A stretch of DNA of 64,000 nt from positions 6,386,001 through 6,450,000 of the forward strand of contig NZ_JACCCC010000001.1 in assembly GCF_013408795.1 (NCBI RefSeq), in the 5' to 3' direction. Shown piece by piece: positions 8,579 through 16,748 of the stretch (within the stretch, counting starts at the first letter, position 1; each line of letters starts with the position of its first letter). The position numbers and the translations under genes are program-made. The notes under the pieces were generated by a model. That model was not told the DNA's origin, ran no database searches, and worked only from the letters and a program-made list of their open reading frames with translations. The stretch is from Spinactinospora alkalitolerans. Lineage in GTDB: Bacteria; Actinomycetota; Actinomycetes; Streptosporangiales; Streptosporangiaceae.

Positions 8579-9691
8579 TCACAGCCCGGCGGCGACGCGC
8601 TCGCGCAGGGCGGCGAAGTTCTCGGCGAAGGCGTTGCCGGGGCACTCGGTGGGCAGCCAGTCGCGGTGGCGCGACAGCCCGTGTACCGCGGCCGTCACGC
8701 CGTTCACCGGGTTGACGTAGTCGATCCGCTCCATCGGATCCACACCGGTGAGCAGGCAGAGCAGCCGGAGCACCCGCACCAGGCCGTCCCGGGCCGCCTC
8801 GCTCGGCATCTCCGAGGTGAAGTCGCCGAGGAGGCAGATGCCGATGTTCCCCGAGTTGTACCCGCCGACGTGCCCGGCCGTCACCGAACGCGCGCCGCCG
8901 GGCCGGGGGACGCCGGAGAAGACCGGCAGCCGGTCGTCCCCGGAGACCCTGCCCTCATAGACCGTGCCCTCAGGGTCGATGAGCAGGTGGTAGCCGATGT
9001 CCCCCCACGCCTGCTCCACCGCGTGCAACTGGTAGACCGCCCGGACCGTCGCCCTGCGGTCGGCGTCGACGGGCATCGCCGCGTGGTGCACCGTCAGCGC
9101 CTGGACCGGAGAGAACTCCGCGGGCCACAGGTCGTTGCCGTGCTCGTCGAAGCGCAGCGACTCATCGGCGCCCCATCCGGCGCGGGAGACGTAGCGCACC
9201 GGCGTCGCGCCCCCTCCCCGACCCGGACCGGTCAGGATCCCGGTCGCCGCTCCCCCTGAGCGCACCGGCCGGCCGTCCCTGGTGTTGATGGCGACGGTCT
9301 CCACGGCACCGCCGTCCGACGCGCGCACCTCGTAGCCGACGCTGCCCGCGGGGACCGCCAGCAGCGCGGCCGGCGCCGCCGCGTCGCCGTCCCTGGCGTG
9401 GTCGCCGAAGCTCAGCGGACGCCATGACCCCGGCCCGTCGGCCCCTACGAACCTGATCTCGGCGGTCTCGGCGCTCCCCTCCGCCGAGAGGACGGCGACG
9501 TGGTCGAACCCCGATTCGGGCCGCACCGGCCCCGCACCGCCGGGCGAGCGCTCCGCCAGCGTGGCGGGAAAGGCGTCCGGACCGGCCGTGCCGCTCGCGG
9601 CGGCGGGACGCGCCGCGGCCGTTGCGCCGCCGACGGCCATGGCGCCGCCGGCCACGGCTCCGAGGGTCATGAACTGTCGCCTTCGCAGCAT
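8579..9691 (-). CDS. Exported N-acetylmuramoyl-L-alanine amidase (PGRP fold)
   Basis: Secreted peptidoglycan amidase that cleaves the bond between muramic acid and the stem peptide. The N-terminus (MLRRRQFMTLGAVAGG) is a twin-arginine signal: RR followed by a hydrophobic stretch and an AxA-type cleavage region. A beta-rich domain of unknown role follows (about residues 60-170), then the amidase_2/PGRP domain with LTVHHAA, GDIGYHLLIDPEGTVYEGR, GNIGICLLGDF and HRDWLPTECPGN, which supply the zinc-ligand histidines and cysteine. ATG 9691 is chosen because the signal peptide starts there and GGAG lies about 8 bases upstream; the open frame extends further but reads repeat DNA. It stands alone, convergent with trxA. 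Confidence 0.88.
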   Translation of the reverse strand: MLRRRQFMTLGAVAGGAMAVGGATAAARPAAASGTAGPDAFPATLAERSPGGAGPVRPESGFDHVAVLSAEGSAETAEIRFVGADGPGSWRPLSFGDHARDGDAAAPAALLAVPAGSVGYEVRASDGGAVETVAINTRDGRPVRSGGAATGILTGPGRGGGATPVRYVSRAGWGADESLRFDEHGNDLWPAEFSPVQALTVHHAAMPVDADRRATVRAVYQLHAVEQAWGDIGYHLLIDPEGTVYEGRVSGDDRLPVFSGVPRPGGARSVTAGHVGGYNSGNIGICLLGDFTSEMPSEAARDGLVRVLRLLCLLTGVDPMERIDYVNPVNGVTAAVHGLSRHRDWLPTECPGNAFAENFAALRERVAAGL

Positions 9692-10203
9692 GGATCGCGC
9701 TCCAAGAGAGATGAGGAGGGGGCGTCGGAGCGCTCCTCGATACAGATCGCCCGGCGGACGGCCCCGGCCGGACGGTCGGTCCCGGCCCAAGGAGTCTAGG
9801 GAACCCCGTGGTAGCCGTGTGGATCCCGGCTGGTTCCGGCCAGAGGCTGTAATAACGCCGGTCCCCAGGGGGTTGGTAAGGCCCGCCCCAGGAGGAGGTG
9901 ACACGCAGATGGAACGCGCCCACCTCGACCCCAGGGGGTCGTGAAGGCCAACCCCAGAAGGGACGGCGCGCGGGCGGACCCCCTCCACCTCGACCCCAGG
10001 GGGTCTTCAAGCCCGGCCCCAGGGGGGAGTGGGCGCGCGGGTGGGCGATTTCCGTCTATGGGCCTTCGGCCACGTGAGAGAATCGCCCGGTCACCGCGGA
10101 TCCCACCTGGGGCTGATGTCAAAGGTCCCCAGTGGCCAAGGATTGCGGACTTGGCGACCCGTGGACAGGTCGACTTGTCGGTGAAGTCGACCTGTCGATC
10201 CGG
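9692..10203. repeat. Non-coding gap with three 29-bp imperfect repeats
   Basis: I see no convincing gene in this 512-bp gap between the divergently placed amidase start and parB stop. It holds three related units at 9863-9891, 9929-9957 and 9994-10022, spaced 66 and 65 bp. Each begins with CCCCAGGGGGT, continues with an AAGSCC core and ends with CCCCAG; the second and third are preceded by CCTCGA. Reading frames across them are repeat artefacts. Confidence 0.7.
10164..10196 (-). terminator. parB transcription terminator
   Basis: A 13-bp perfect inverted repeat (GACAGGTCGACTT / AAGTCGACCTGTC, 7-base loop) starting 8 bases past the parB stop on the minus strand. Confidence 0.65.
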
Positions 10204-11157
10204 TCAGTCCCAGTCGCCGGGTTCGTTCGGGGCCATGGTGGCGATGATCCGCTCCAGGTCCTCCATCGTCGCGAACTCCACGACGATCTTGCCCTTGTTG
10301 CGGCCCATGTTGACCTTCACCCGGGTGTCGAAGACGTCGGAGAGGCGGCTCGCCAGCTCCTCGATCTGCGGTGGCGTCTCCTGCCGCGCGGCCGGTCTGC
10401 GGCGCTCGGCCGATCTGCCGTCGTCGGCGCCCAGGGCGATGACCTCCTCCAGCGCCCGCACGGACAGCCCTTCGGCGACGATCCGCTGCGCCAGGCGGTC
10501 CTGGGTCTCGGACTCCTCCACCGACAGCAGCGCCCGGGCGTGCCCCGCGGTGATCACCCCGGCCGCGACCCGGCGCTGCACCGCCGGCGACAGGTTCAGC
10601 AGCCGCAGCGTGTTGGTGATGTGCGGCCGGGAGCGGCCGATGCGCTTGGCCAGTTCGTCGTGGGTCGCGCCGAAGTCGTCCAGGAGCTGCTGGTAGGCCG
10701 CGGCCTCCTCCAGGGGGTTGAGCTGCTGGCGGTGCAGGTTCTCCAGGAGCGCGTCACGCAGCAGCTCGTCGTCGCCGGTCTCCCGGACGATCGCCGGGAT
10801 CCGCTGGAGTCCGGCCTCCCTGCTGGCGCGCCAGCGCCGCTCCCCCATGATGAGCTCGTAGCGCTCGCCGTCCAGCTTGCGCACCACGACGGGCTGGAGC
10901 AGCCCCACCTCGCCGATGGAGGCCGTGAGCTCGACGAGCGCCTCCTCGTCGAAGTGCTGGCGCGGCTGGCGCGGGTTCGGGGTCACCGCGCTGAGCGGGA
11001 TCTCCTCCAGATAGGCGCCGTCGACCGGTTCCGGGCCCGCTGATGCGGACACCGGTGCGCCGACCGGCGCGCTCGCCCCGTTCACGCCGTCGCCCACCGG
11101 CCCCTGCGGGATGAGCGCGCCCAGTCCCTTGCCCAGGCCGCGCCGCTGCTGGCTCAC
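10204..11157 (-). CDS. parB: Chromosome-partitioning protein ParB
   Basis: CTP-dependent DNA clamp that loads at parS and spreads to organise the origin region for segregation; partner of ParA. The 317-residue protein starts [13 protein letters not shown] (a typical ParA-contact N-terminus), has the ParB/Srx nucleotide-binding box around GERRWRAS (about residues 104-111), a helix-turn-helix for parS recognition (about 140-200) and a C-terminal dimerisation region. GTG 11157 is the start. It follows parA by 31 bp in the same operon. Six parS sites lie within 11 kb. Confidence 0.95.
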   Translation of the reverse strand: MSQQRRGLGKGLGALIPQGPVGDGVNGASAPVGAPVSASAGPEPVDGAYLEEIPLSAVTPNPRQPRQHFDEEALVELTASIGEVGLLQPVVVRKLDGERYELIMGERRWRASREAGLQRIPAIVRETGDDELLRDALLENLHRQQLNPLEEAAAYQQLLDDFGATHDELAKRIGRSRPHITNTLRLLNLSPAVQRRVAAGVITAGHARALLSVEESETQDRLAQRIVAEGLSVRALEEVIALGADDGRSAERRRPAARQETPPQIEELASRLSDVFDTRVKVNMGRNKGKIVVEFATMEDLERIIATMAPNEPGDWD

Positions 11158-11188
11158 CGCCGACTCCCTTCACAACTCATCATTGACT

Positions 11189-12265
11189 TCAGGCGGCCGT
11201 CTTCGCGCGGAAGGCGATCTCCCTGGCCGCCTCCATGTAGGCGACCGCTCCGGTGGATCCGGGGTCGTAGGTCATGACCGACTGGCCGTAGCTCGGCGCC
11301 TCGGAGACGCGGACGCTGCGCGGGACCAGCGACTGCAGCACGAGTTCACCGAAGTGGCCCCGCACCTCGTCGGCGACCTGCGAGGCCAGGCGGGTGCGGC
11401 CGTCGTACATGGTGAGCAGGATCGTGGAGATGGTGAGCGCGGGATTGAGGTGCGACTTCACCAGCTCGACGTTGCGCAGCAGTTGACCGAGCCCCTCCAG
11501 CGCGTAGTACTCGCACTGGATCGGGATCAGCACCTCCTCGCACGCGACCATCGCGTTGACGGTCAGCAGCCCCAGCGACGGCGGGCAGTCGATCAGGATG
11601 TAGTCCAGCTCGCTGCTGTCGTAGGCCGCGAACGCCCGCTTCAGCCTGGCCTCGCGCGCCACCAGGGAGACGAGTTCGATCTCGGCGCCGGCGAGGTCGA
11701 TGGTCGCGGGAACGCACCACAGGTTGGGCACATCCTCCACCGGGCGCGCCAGCTCGCGGATCTCCTCGTCCTCGACCAGGCAGTGGTAGATCGAACGCGA
11801 CTCCTGCGTGCGCTCCATGCCCAGCGCCGTGGAGGCGTTGCCCTGCGGGTCGAGGTCCACGACCAGTACGCGGTTGCCGTGCATCGCAAGCGACGCGGCG
11901 AGGTTCACCGTGGTGGTCGTCTTGCCGACCCCGCCCTTCTGGTTGGCGACGCTGATGACGCGGCAGCGATCGGGGCGCGGCCACAGGTCGTCGCCGCGGC
12001 CGCGCACCGACATCGCCGTGCGGGCGGCGCGAGCGATCGGCGTGTCCATCTCGACGTCGAAGCCGCCGGGGGGCGCCCCGGCGGCGACCACTGCGGCCTC
12101 CGGAGCCTCGGCGGAGAGCGACGGGCCGCCCTCCCAGTGCGGTGTTTCACGTGAAACATAGGAGTCGTAGCCGTTGTTCAGCACGAATTCCGCGCCTGGG
12201 GCCGATCCGGTTTCACGTGAAACATGAGCACCATCGGACTGGTTCTGGGGCACGAATGAGTTCAC
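11189..12265 (-). CDS. parA: Chromosome-partitioning ATPase ParA
   Basis: Deviant-Walker ATPase that binds the nucleoid and moves ParB-parS complexes. The motif [14 protein letters not shown] lies at about residues 109-122, with [11 protein letters not shown] and [11 protein letters not shown] downstream. The roughly 95-residue N-terminal extension is unusual because two perfect parS sites are translated within it, each giving VSRET, so the coding sequence doubles as centromere. GTG 12265 overlaps the rsmG stop by 4 bases, which supports the long N-terminus. parB follows after 31 bp. Confidence 0.94.
   Translation of the reverse strand: MNSFVPQNQSDGAHVSRETGSAPGAEFVLNNGYDSYVSRETPHWEGGPSLSAEAPEAAVVAAGAPPGGFDVEMDTPIARAARTAMSVRGRGDDLWPRPDRCRVISVANQKGGVGKTTTTVNLAASLAMHGNRVLVVDLDPQGNASTALGMERTQESRSIYHCLVEDEEIRELARPVEDVPNLWCVPATIDLAGAEIELVSLVAREARLKRAFAAYDSSELDYILIDCPPSLGLLTVNAMVACEEVLIPIQCEYYALEGLGQLLRNVELVKSHLNPALTISTILLTMYDGRTRLASQVADEVRGHFGELVLQSLVPRSVRVSEAPSYGQSVMTYDPGSTGAVAYMEAAREIAFRAKTAA
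12144..12157. other. parS centromere site 3 (inside parA)
   Basis: Perfect GTTTCACGTGAAAC palindrome within the parA reading frame, encoding VSRET on the minus strand. Confidence 0.92.
12210..12223. other. parS centromere site 4 (inside parA)
   Basis: Perfect GTTTCACGTGAAAC palindrome, again read as VSRET in the parA N-terminal extension; centres are 66 bp from site 3. Confidence 0.92.
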
Positions 12266-13062
12266 CTCTTCCGTCCGCGTTTCTTCCTACCGCCCGGTGC
12301 GCGCTGGGACCTGGACGTGGTTGACCGGCCGCTCTCGGATGTGACCGTGACGCGAACGACCGTGGTGGCGGGATCGACCTTACCGCGCCCGACCCGAATC
12401 ACATCTGCGACGCAAGGGCGCTGCTTGGACAAATCCGCGCGCGCGGCCTCGAGTTCACTCTCCGCCTGCTCCCCCTTCATGGCGAGCAGGCTGCCCTTCG
12501 GGCGCAGCAGCGGCAGCGCCCACCCCGCCAGGCGTGTGAGCGGAGCGACGGCGCGGGCGGTCACGAAGTCCGCCCGCAGCTCCTTCTTCATCTCCTCCGC
12601 CCGGCCCCGGCGCACGGCCACGTTCTCCAGTTCGAGCAGCTCGACGCACTCCTGCAGGAACACCGTCCGGCGCAGCAGCGGCTCCAGCAGCGTAACCGAG
12701 AGGTCCGGCCGCAGGATGCCGAGGACCACGCCGGGAAGGCCGGCGCCCGATCCGACGTCGACGACCTCGGCGCCCCGGGGAATGAGCTCCTCCACCACGG
12801 CGCAGTTCATCAGGTGGCGCTCCCACAGCCGCGGGACCTCCCGCGGACCGATGAGCCCGCGCTGCACGCCGGCGTCGGCCAGCAGGTCCGCGTACCGGCG
12901 CATCACGGGCATGGACGCACCGAACAGTTCGTGCGCGCGGTCCGGAGGGACCGCGTTCCCGGCGGAGCGCTCCGGCGCGGACTGCGGGTCGGCCTGCGCT
13001 TCCCCCCGGTACTGCTCGACCGGCCCGAGAGCTCGCGAGGCGAAGTCTCGAGAAGGGGTCAT
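12262..13062 (-). CDS. rsmG: 16S rRNA (guanine-527-N7)-methyltransferase
   Basis: RsmG (GidB) methylates G527 of 16S rRNA using S-adenosylmethionine. The SAM-binding motif VVDVGSGAGLPGVVLGI is at about residues 100-116, preceded by WERHLMNC and followed by RAVAPLTRLAGWALPLL, all characteristic. The 266-residue length includes a Pro/Glu-rich N-terminal tail and a basic C-terminal tail ending in [13 protein letters not shown] 13062 is the first start in frame. Its stop overlaps the parA start (GTGA), so rsmG-parA-parB read as one operon. Confidence 0.93.
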   Translation of the reverse strand: MTPSRDFASRALGPVEQYRGEAQADPQSAPERSAGNAVPPDRAHELFGASMPVMRRYADLLADAGVQRGLIGPREVPRLWERHLMNCAVVEELIPRGAEVVDVGSGAGLPGVVLGILRPDLSVTLLEPLLRRTVFLQECVELLELENVAVRRGRAEEMKKELRADFVTARAVAPLTRLAGWALPLLRPKGSLLAMKGEQAESELEAARADLSKQRPCVADVIRVGRGKVDPATTVVRVTVTSESGRSTTSRSQRAPGGRKKRGRKR

Positions 13063-13110
13063 CAGCTACCACCTTGGCCTTTTCATCCACATGTCACGTC
13101 ATCGACAAAA

Positions 13111-13154
13111 CGACGGGCGCCCCTCACGATCCTATGCGTGAGGGGCGCCCGTCG
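13111..13154 (-). terminator. Hairpin between jag and rsmG
   Basis: An 18-bp perfect stem (13111-13128 with 13137-13154) around an 8-base loop, followed on the minus strand by TTTT. It separates the rpmH-to-jag block from the rsmG-parA-parB block. Confidence 0.8.
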
Positions 13155-13181
13155 TTTCATGTCACCGCCCGGATGGCCCGT

Positions 13182-13195
13182 GTTTCACGTGAAAC
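13182..13195. other. parS centromere site 5
   Basis: Perfect GTTTCACGTGAAAC palindrome in the gap between jag and rsmG. Confidence 0.92.
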
Positions 13196-13215
13196 ACCGA
13201 AGCGGCGCGGCTTCT

Positions 13216-13773
13216 CTAGTCGGCCGGGTGGACGACCACGTAGCGGTGCGGCTCCTCGCCCTCGGACTCGCTGCGCAGGCCGGCCGCGGCGATCGCGTCG
13301 TGGACCACCTTGCGCTCGAACGGGGTCATCGGCGTGAGCGGCTTGACCTCGCCGGTCTTCTTGACCTCCGCGGCGGCCTCGGCGCCGATCCGGGTCAGGG
13401 TCTTGCGCCGCCCCTCGCGGAAACCGCCGATGTCGAGCATGAGCCGGCTGCGGCTGCCGGTCGTGCGGTGCACCGCGAGCCGGGTCAGCTCCTGCAGAGC
13501 CTCCAGGACCTCGCCCTTGTCGCCGATGAGTTCGTCGAGCGTGGCCCCCACAACGGAGACCATCGCGCGGTCGCCCTCGACGTCCATGTCGATGTCGCCG
13601 TCGAAGTCGGCGATGTCGAGCAGGCCCTCGATGTAGTCGGCCGCGATGTCGCCCTCGTGCTCCAGTTCCTCGACGTCGACGCCGTCCTCGGCCGAATCGC
13701 CCGGTTCCGGCGCGTCCGCCACGGCGACGGCGGCGTTGCTCTCTTCCACGCTGTCGGTGTTGCTGTTGCTCAC
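13216..13773 (-). CDS. jag: RNA-binding protein Jag (KH/R3H)
   Basis: Small RNA-binding protein that accompanies yidC; the family is linked to cell-envelope control (KhpB/EloR in firmicutes). An acidic N-terminus (about 35 residues) precedes a KH-like domain with GDKGEVLEALQELTRLAV (about residues 82-99) and an R3H-type C-terminus ending EPHRYVVVHP. GTG 13773 is chosen because AAGGAGA lies 8 bases upstream; an in-frame start further up has no such site and would add 19 unlikely residues. It ends the rpmH-rnpA-yidD-yidC-jag series. Confidence 0.9.
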   Translation of the reverse strand: MSNSNTDSVEESNAAVAVADAPEPGDSAEDGVDVEELEHEGDIAADYIEGLLDIADFDGDIDMDVEGDRAMVSVVGATLDELIGDKGEVLEALQELTRLAVHRTTGSRSRLMLDIGGFREGRRKTLTRIGAEAAAEVKKTGEVKPLTPMTPFERKVVHDAIAAAGLRSESEGEEPHRYVVVHPAD

Positions 13774-13872
13774 AGCGGGGTGTCTCCTTATGTCGCGATC
13801 CTGCCGGTCATGCGCATCGGAGGCGCACACCTGCGCACCCGTGCCCGGAATTCCCCCGGGAAAGTCGGGACC

Positions 13873-14835
13873 CTACTGCCGATTCGGCGGATTGCCGCCG
13901 CTGCGCTTTGAACGGGACTGCTTCTTCGGCTGCCTACGCTCGATCTTAGGCTCTTCGACCGGCTCAGGGGCCTCTTCTTCCTTGCGCTTGCCGAAGAGTC
14001 CCTTGCCGGACCCGTTCGCCGAGGCGCTCGCGCCGTTGGCCGAAGCGGCGGCGCCCTCCTCACCGGGCGCCGGGTGCTTCTTGTAGAGGAAGTGCTGCTG
14101 GCCCATGGTCCAGACGTTGGAGCTGACCCAGTAGATCAGGACGCCGATCGGCATGCCCAGGCCGAAGAGGCCGAAGGCCGGCGCCAGGTACATCATGATC
14201 TTCTGCGACTGCATCATGGGGTTCTCGGGCATCTGCGCCATCTGCGCGCTGCTGCGCCTCATGCTCTGGCGCATCGTCAAGAACGTCGTGGCGCCCATGA
14301 TCACGCAGGCGATGGCGATGACGATCTTCGCCATGATCGGGTCGGCGCCGAACTGCTCCAGCTCGGTGGCCGAGGACGTGAACTGCGCGGCGATCGGCGC
14401 GTGGAACACCAGGGCGCTGCGGGCGCTGTCGGCGAGTTCGGCGGTGAAGCCGTACTGCGCGTTGCCCTCTGCGACGCTGCGCAACACGCTGAACAGCGCG
14501 AAGAAGACCGGCATCTGCAGCAGCAGCGGGAGGCAGCCCATGACGGGGTTGGTGCCGCTCTCCTGGTAGAGCTTCATCATTTCCTGCTGCTGGCGCTGCT
14601 TGTCGTTCTTGTAGCGCTCGCGCAGCTTCATCATCTGCGGCTGGATGTCCTGCATCTTGCGCTGCGTGTGCATCTGCTTCACGAACAGCGGCACCATCAG
14701 CAGCCGCATGAGGACCGTCAGGGTGACGATGGAGAGGCCCCACGCCATCCCGCTGTCCGGGTCCAGGAAGGTGCTCAGGCCGGAATGGATCCAGATCAGC
14801 ACCGTGCCGACGATGTTGTACAGCCAGTCCAGCAC
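13873..14835 (-). CDS. yidC: Membrane protein insertase YidC
   Basis: Insertase of the YidC/Oxa1/Alb3 family that places proteins in the plasma membrane, alone or with Sec. The 320-residue protein has no large periplasmic P1 domain, as in Gram-positive bacteria. Five membrane segments are visible, including WGLSIVTLTVLMRLLMVPLF and GCLPLLLQMPVFFALF, and the conserved arginine of the hydrophilic groove is in the first of these. The C-terminus is Lys/Arg-rich, consistent with ribosome contact. GTG 14835 follows AAAGGGAG. It lies 47 bp after yidD. Confidence 0.94.
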   Translation of the reverse strand: MLDWLYNIVGTVLIWIHSGLSTFLDPDSGMAWGLSIVTLTVLMRLLMVPLFVKQMHTQRKMQDIQPQMMKLRERYKNDKQRQQQEMMKLYQESGTNPVMGCLPLLLQMPVFFALFSVLRSVAEGNAQYGFTAELADSARSALVFHAPIAAQFTSSATELEQFGADPIMAKIVIAIACVIMGATTFLTMRQSMRRSSAQMAQMPENPMMQSQKIMMYLAPAFGLFGLGMPIGVLIYWVSSNVWTMGQQHFLYKKHPAPGEEGAAASANGASASANGSGKGLFGKRKEEEAPEPVEEPKIERRQPKKQSRSKRSGGNPPNRQ

Positions 14836-14882
14836 CGGCTAACTCCCTTTGCTTGAAAGTCCAGCTTTGACGGGGTTGGCCT

Positions 14883-15200
14883 CTACGGGCCCGATGGGTC
14901 GGGGGCGGCGGCGCCACCGGTGCCGGGTCCCGGGCCGTTGGGTTCTCGGGCCGGCTCGCCCCTGCGCGGCGGGACCGGGTCGATTCCGCCCGGGTTGAAC
15001 GGATGGCACCGGCCGATCCTGCGGGCGCCCAGCCACAGCCCTCGCAGCGCCCCGTGCACCTGAAGCGCCTCCACCGCGTAGGCGCTGCACGACGGGTAGA
15101 ACCGGCAGACCGGGGGGAACAGCGGACTGATGAAACGCTGATAACCCCGAATGGGCAGGATCAGCGTCCGCGCCACGGGGTTGGGTCCGTCATGCGTCAT
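14883..15200 (-). CDS. yidD: Membrane protein insertion efficiency factor YidD
   Basis: Small membrane-associated protein that helps YidC-dependent insertion. The DUF37 signature [16 protein letters not shown] sits at about residues 32-47, followed by [20 protein letters not shown] 15200 gives 105 residues and overlaps the end of rnpA by 11 bases; the frame is open further upstream but that part is rnpA in another phase. The C-terminal 25 residues are a low-complexity Gly/Pro tail. Confidence 0.9.
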   Translation of the reverse strand: MTHDGPNPVARTLILPIRGYQRFISPLFPPVCRFYPSCSAYAVEALQVHGALRGLWLGARRIGRCHPFNPGGIDPVPPRRGEPAREPNGPGPGTGGAAAPDPSGP

Positions 15201-15645
15201 GGGGTCGACCGTTTCTCCCGCCGGCCGGCAGCGTCTCGGACGGGGCCTCGCCGCGTCCCCGGCGACGGCGTGTCGCATTCTTGCGGGGGCGCGTGACCGA
15301 GGCCAGAGCGCCGTCGAGCTGCGCGGCCAGCGTGTCGTGTCCTTGAGTCGCGGCCAAGGGCTTTGCCCGCACTACTAGCAGGCTACCCGCAGGCAGGTCG
15401 GCGACCCGCTCCCGCATGAGGTGCCGCAGGCGGCGCTGCACCCGCTTGCGCACGACCGCCCCGCCGACCGCCTTGCTGACGATGAAGCCGACGCGGGGGG
15501 CGGTGCGCGCGGCGGGGGACGCCCCTGCGACGCGCGGGGGCTCCAGGTAGACCACCGTCAGCGCCTCCCGGCCGGCGCGTCGGCCCCCGCGCATGGCGCG
15601 ACCGAAGTCGGCGCTGCGCCGCATGCGGTTGGACGGGGACAACAT
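15190..15645 (-). CDS. rnpA: Ribonuclease P protein component
   Basis: Protein subunit of RNase P, which with the M1 RNA trims tRNA 5' leaders. Conserved features are [14 protein letters not shown] at the N-terminus and the RNR-type motif [12 protein letters not shown] (about residues 65-76), with [13 protein letters not shown] before it. ATG 15645, with GAGG about 8 bases upstream, gives 151 residues; the frame extends upstream without a better start. The C-terminal 30 residues are basic and variable. It is transcribed after rpmH. Confidence 0.92.
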   Translation of the reverse strand: MLSPSNRMRRSADFGRAMRGGRRAGREALTVVYLEPPRVAGASPAARTAPRVGFIVSKAVGGAVVRKRVQRRLRHLMRERVADLPAGSLLVVRAKPLAATQGHDTLAAQLDGALASVTRPRKNATRRRRGRGEAPSETLPAGGRNGRPHDA

Positions 15646-15810
15646 CGGCCGGTCCTCACTGATGTTCGGCGATCGGGTTCGCACAGGGGGCGGCTGCCGC
15701 GGTGCGCGCAAGCCGCCGGCGGCACAGCGGATCCGGGATCCGGAACTCCCGCCTCGCCTCGCGAACGCAGTGGTCAGATCTCGATCGGGTGCCTCTTCAC
15801 ACAACAAGCG

Positions 15811-15839
15811 GACCGGCTGCCTGAGCGGGCAGACCGGTC
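15811..15839 (-). terminator. Possible attenuating hairpin between rpmH and rnpA
   Basis: Imperfect GC-rich inverted repeat (GACCGGCTGCC against GGCAGACCGGTC, one bulged base) in the 220-bp gap between rpmH and rnpA. It could let excess rpmH message terminate, but there is no U tract. Confidence 0.35.
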
Positions 15840-15865
15840 CGTTGTGACGATTGACTCGTTTGCGG

Positions 15866-16009
15866 CTACTGGCTGACGGTCAGCGCCGCGCGCCCCTTGC
15901 GCCGGCGCGCCGCGATGATCGCGCGTCCCGCACGGGTGCGCATGCGCAACCGGAAACCGTGGGTCTTCGCGCGACGCCGGTTGTTCGGCTGGTACGTACG
16001 CTTGCTCAC
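15866..16009 (-). CDS. rpmH: 50S ribosomal protein L34
   Basis: A 47-residue, very basic ribosomal protein reading [20 protein letters not shown] and then a run rich in Arg and Ala, the standard L34 sequence. GTG 16009 is the start and TAG at 15866-15868 the stop. It is the first gene of the minus-strand block and is divergent from dnaA, the classic bacterial origin arrangement. Confidence 0.95.
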   Translation of the reverse strand: MSKRTYQPNNRRRAKTHGFRLRMRTRAGRAIIAARRRKGRAALTVSQ

Positions 16010-16748
16010 TGCTGGGCTCCAGGGGCGTTAAGAAGTACTACGGATCATCCCCGCCTGTGCGGGGCTGGTTGTTCCTGCTGCTGTCGCGGGGACGTTCAGC
16101 CGGAACATCGCCCGCTCACGTCGCCGTCCTCTGTTGGCCGGATCGGGCCGCGCAGGCCGTGGCAACGTGCGTGTCTCAGGCACGCTGCCGAGCACACACA
16201 GATAGCGACTCAAGCATAAAGAAGATACGGGCCGGCCGGGCGGCGGTCAAATCGCGCGAGCCCCGGACCAGCGGTGACGATCCCGGTCACCCACCGAACC
16301 CAAGCAAGATCAACCCCCTGTGGAAAACCTGTTGTCCACAGACTGTGAGCTTCCCACAACGACACCTAAGCTGTGGATAGCGTCGGAGATGAACAGTACC
16401 CCGCCGGAGGGTTGCCCGAACCGGTCCTTCCCTGGTCCCCGGCTTGTCGGCATGGCTCTCCAACTGGGGATTGTGGATAAGTACGCTGTGTCGCCGGAGA
16501 TCTGAAAGGCTGTGTACAAACCGGTGCACAACATGTGGATGAAGCGCGGAAGCTGTGGAAACGCGGCGATGCGCGGGGCCACGGGCGCCGAACGGAGTCG
16601 CGAGGCCGTACACACCGGTGTCCACAGAAACACCCCCGGTTACCCACAGGACAACACTCGTGATCACGGCGGGACGGCGCACCGGGTCCGGCGCCCGGGG
16701 GACCCGGCAGGAAACCGCTAGAAGGGGGCGAACCCATGGCAGGTCACC
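16010..16748. promoter_or_regulatory. rpmH/dnaA divergent control region with DnaA boxes
   Basis: A 739-bp gap without a gene. DnaA-box matches are TTGTCCACA at 16332-16340 (perfect), TGTGGATAG at 16372-16380, TGTGGATAA at 16472-16480 (perfect on the other strand), TGTGGATGA at 16534-16542, TGTCCACA at 16619-16626 and TTACCCACA at 16640-16648. They should allow DnaA to autoregulate its gene and may contribute to origin function. Confidence 0.75.
16042..16064 (-). repeat. Solitary CRISPR-repeat-like sequence upstream of rpmH
   Basis: Read on the minus strand, 21 of 23 bases match the type I-E repeat of the array at 39 kb (the CCCCGCACA...GCGGGGATG hairpin part). No second copy follows at 61 bp. 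It may be an orphan repeat or a chance GC hairpin in the rpmH leader. Confidence 0.4.

Noticed and set aside
13153-13164. GTTTCATGTCAC as a seventh parS
   Set aside because: Only one half-site matches the palindrome; a perfect parS lies 18 bp further on.
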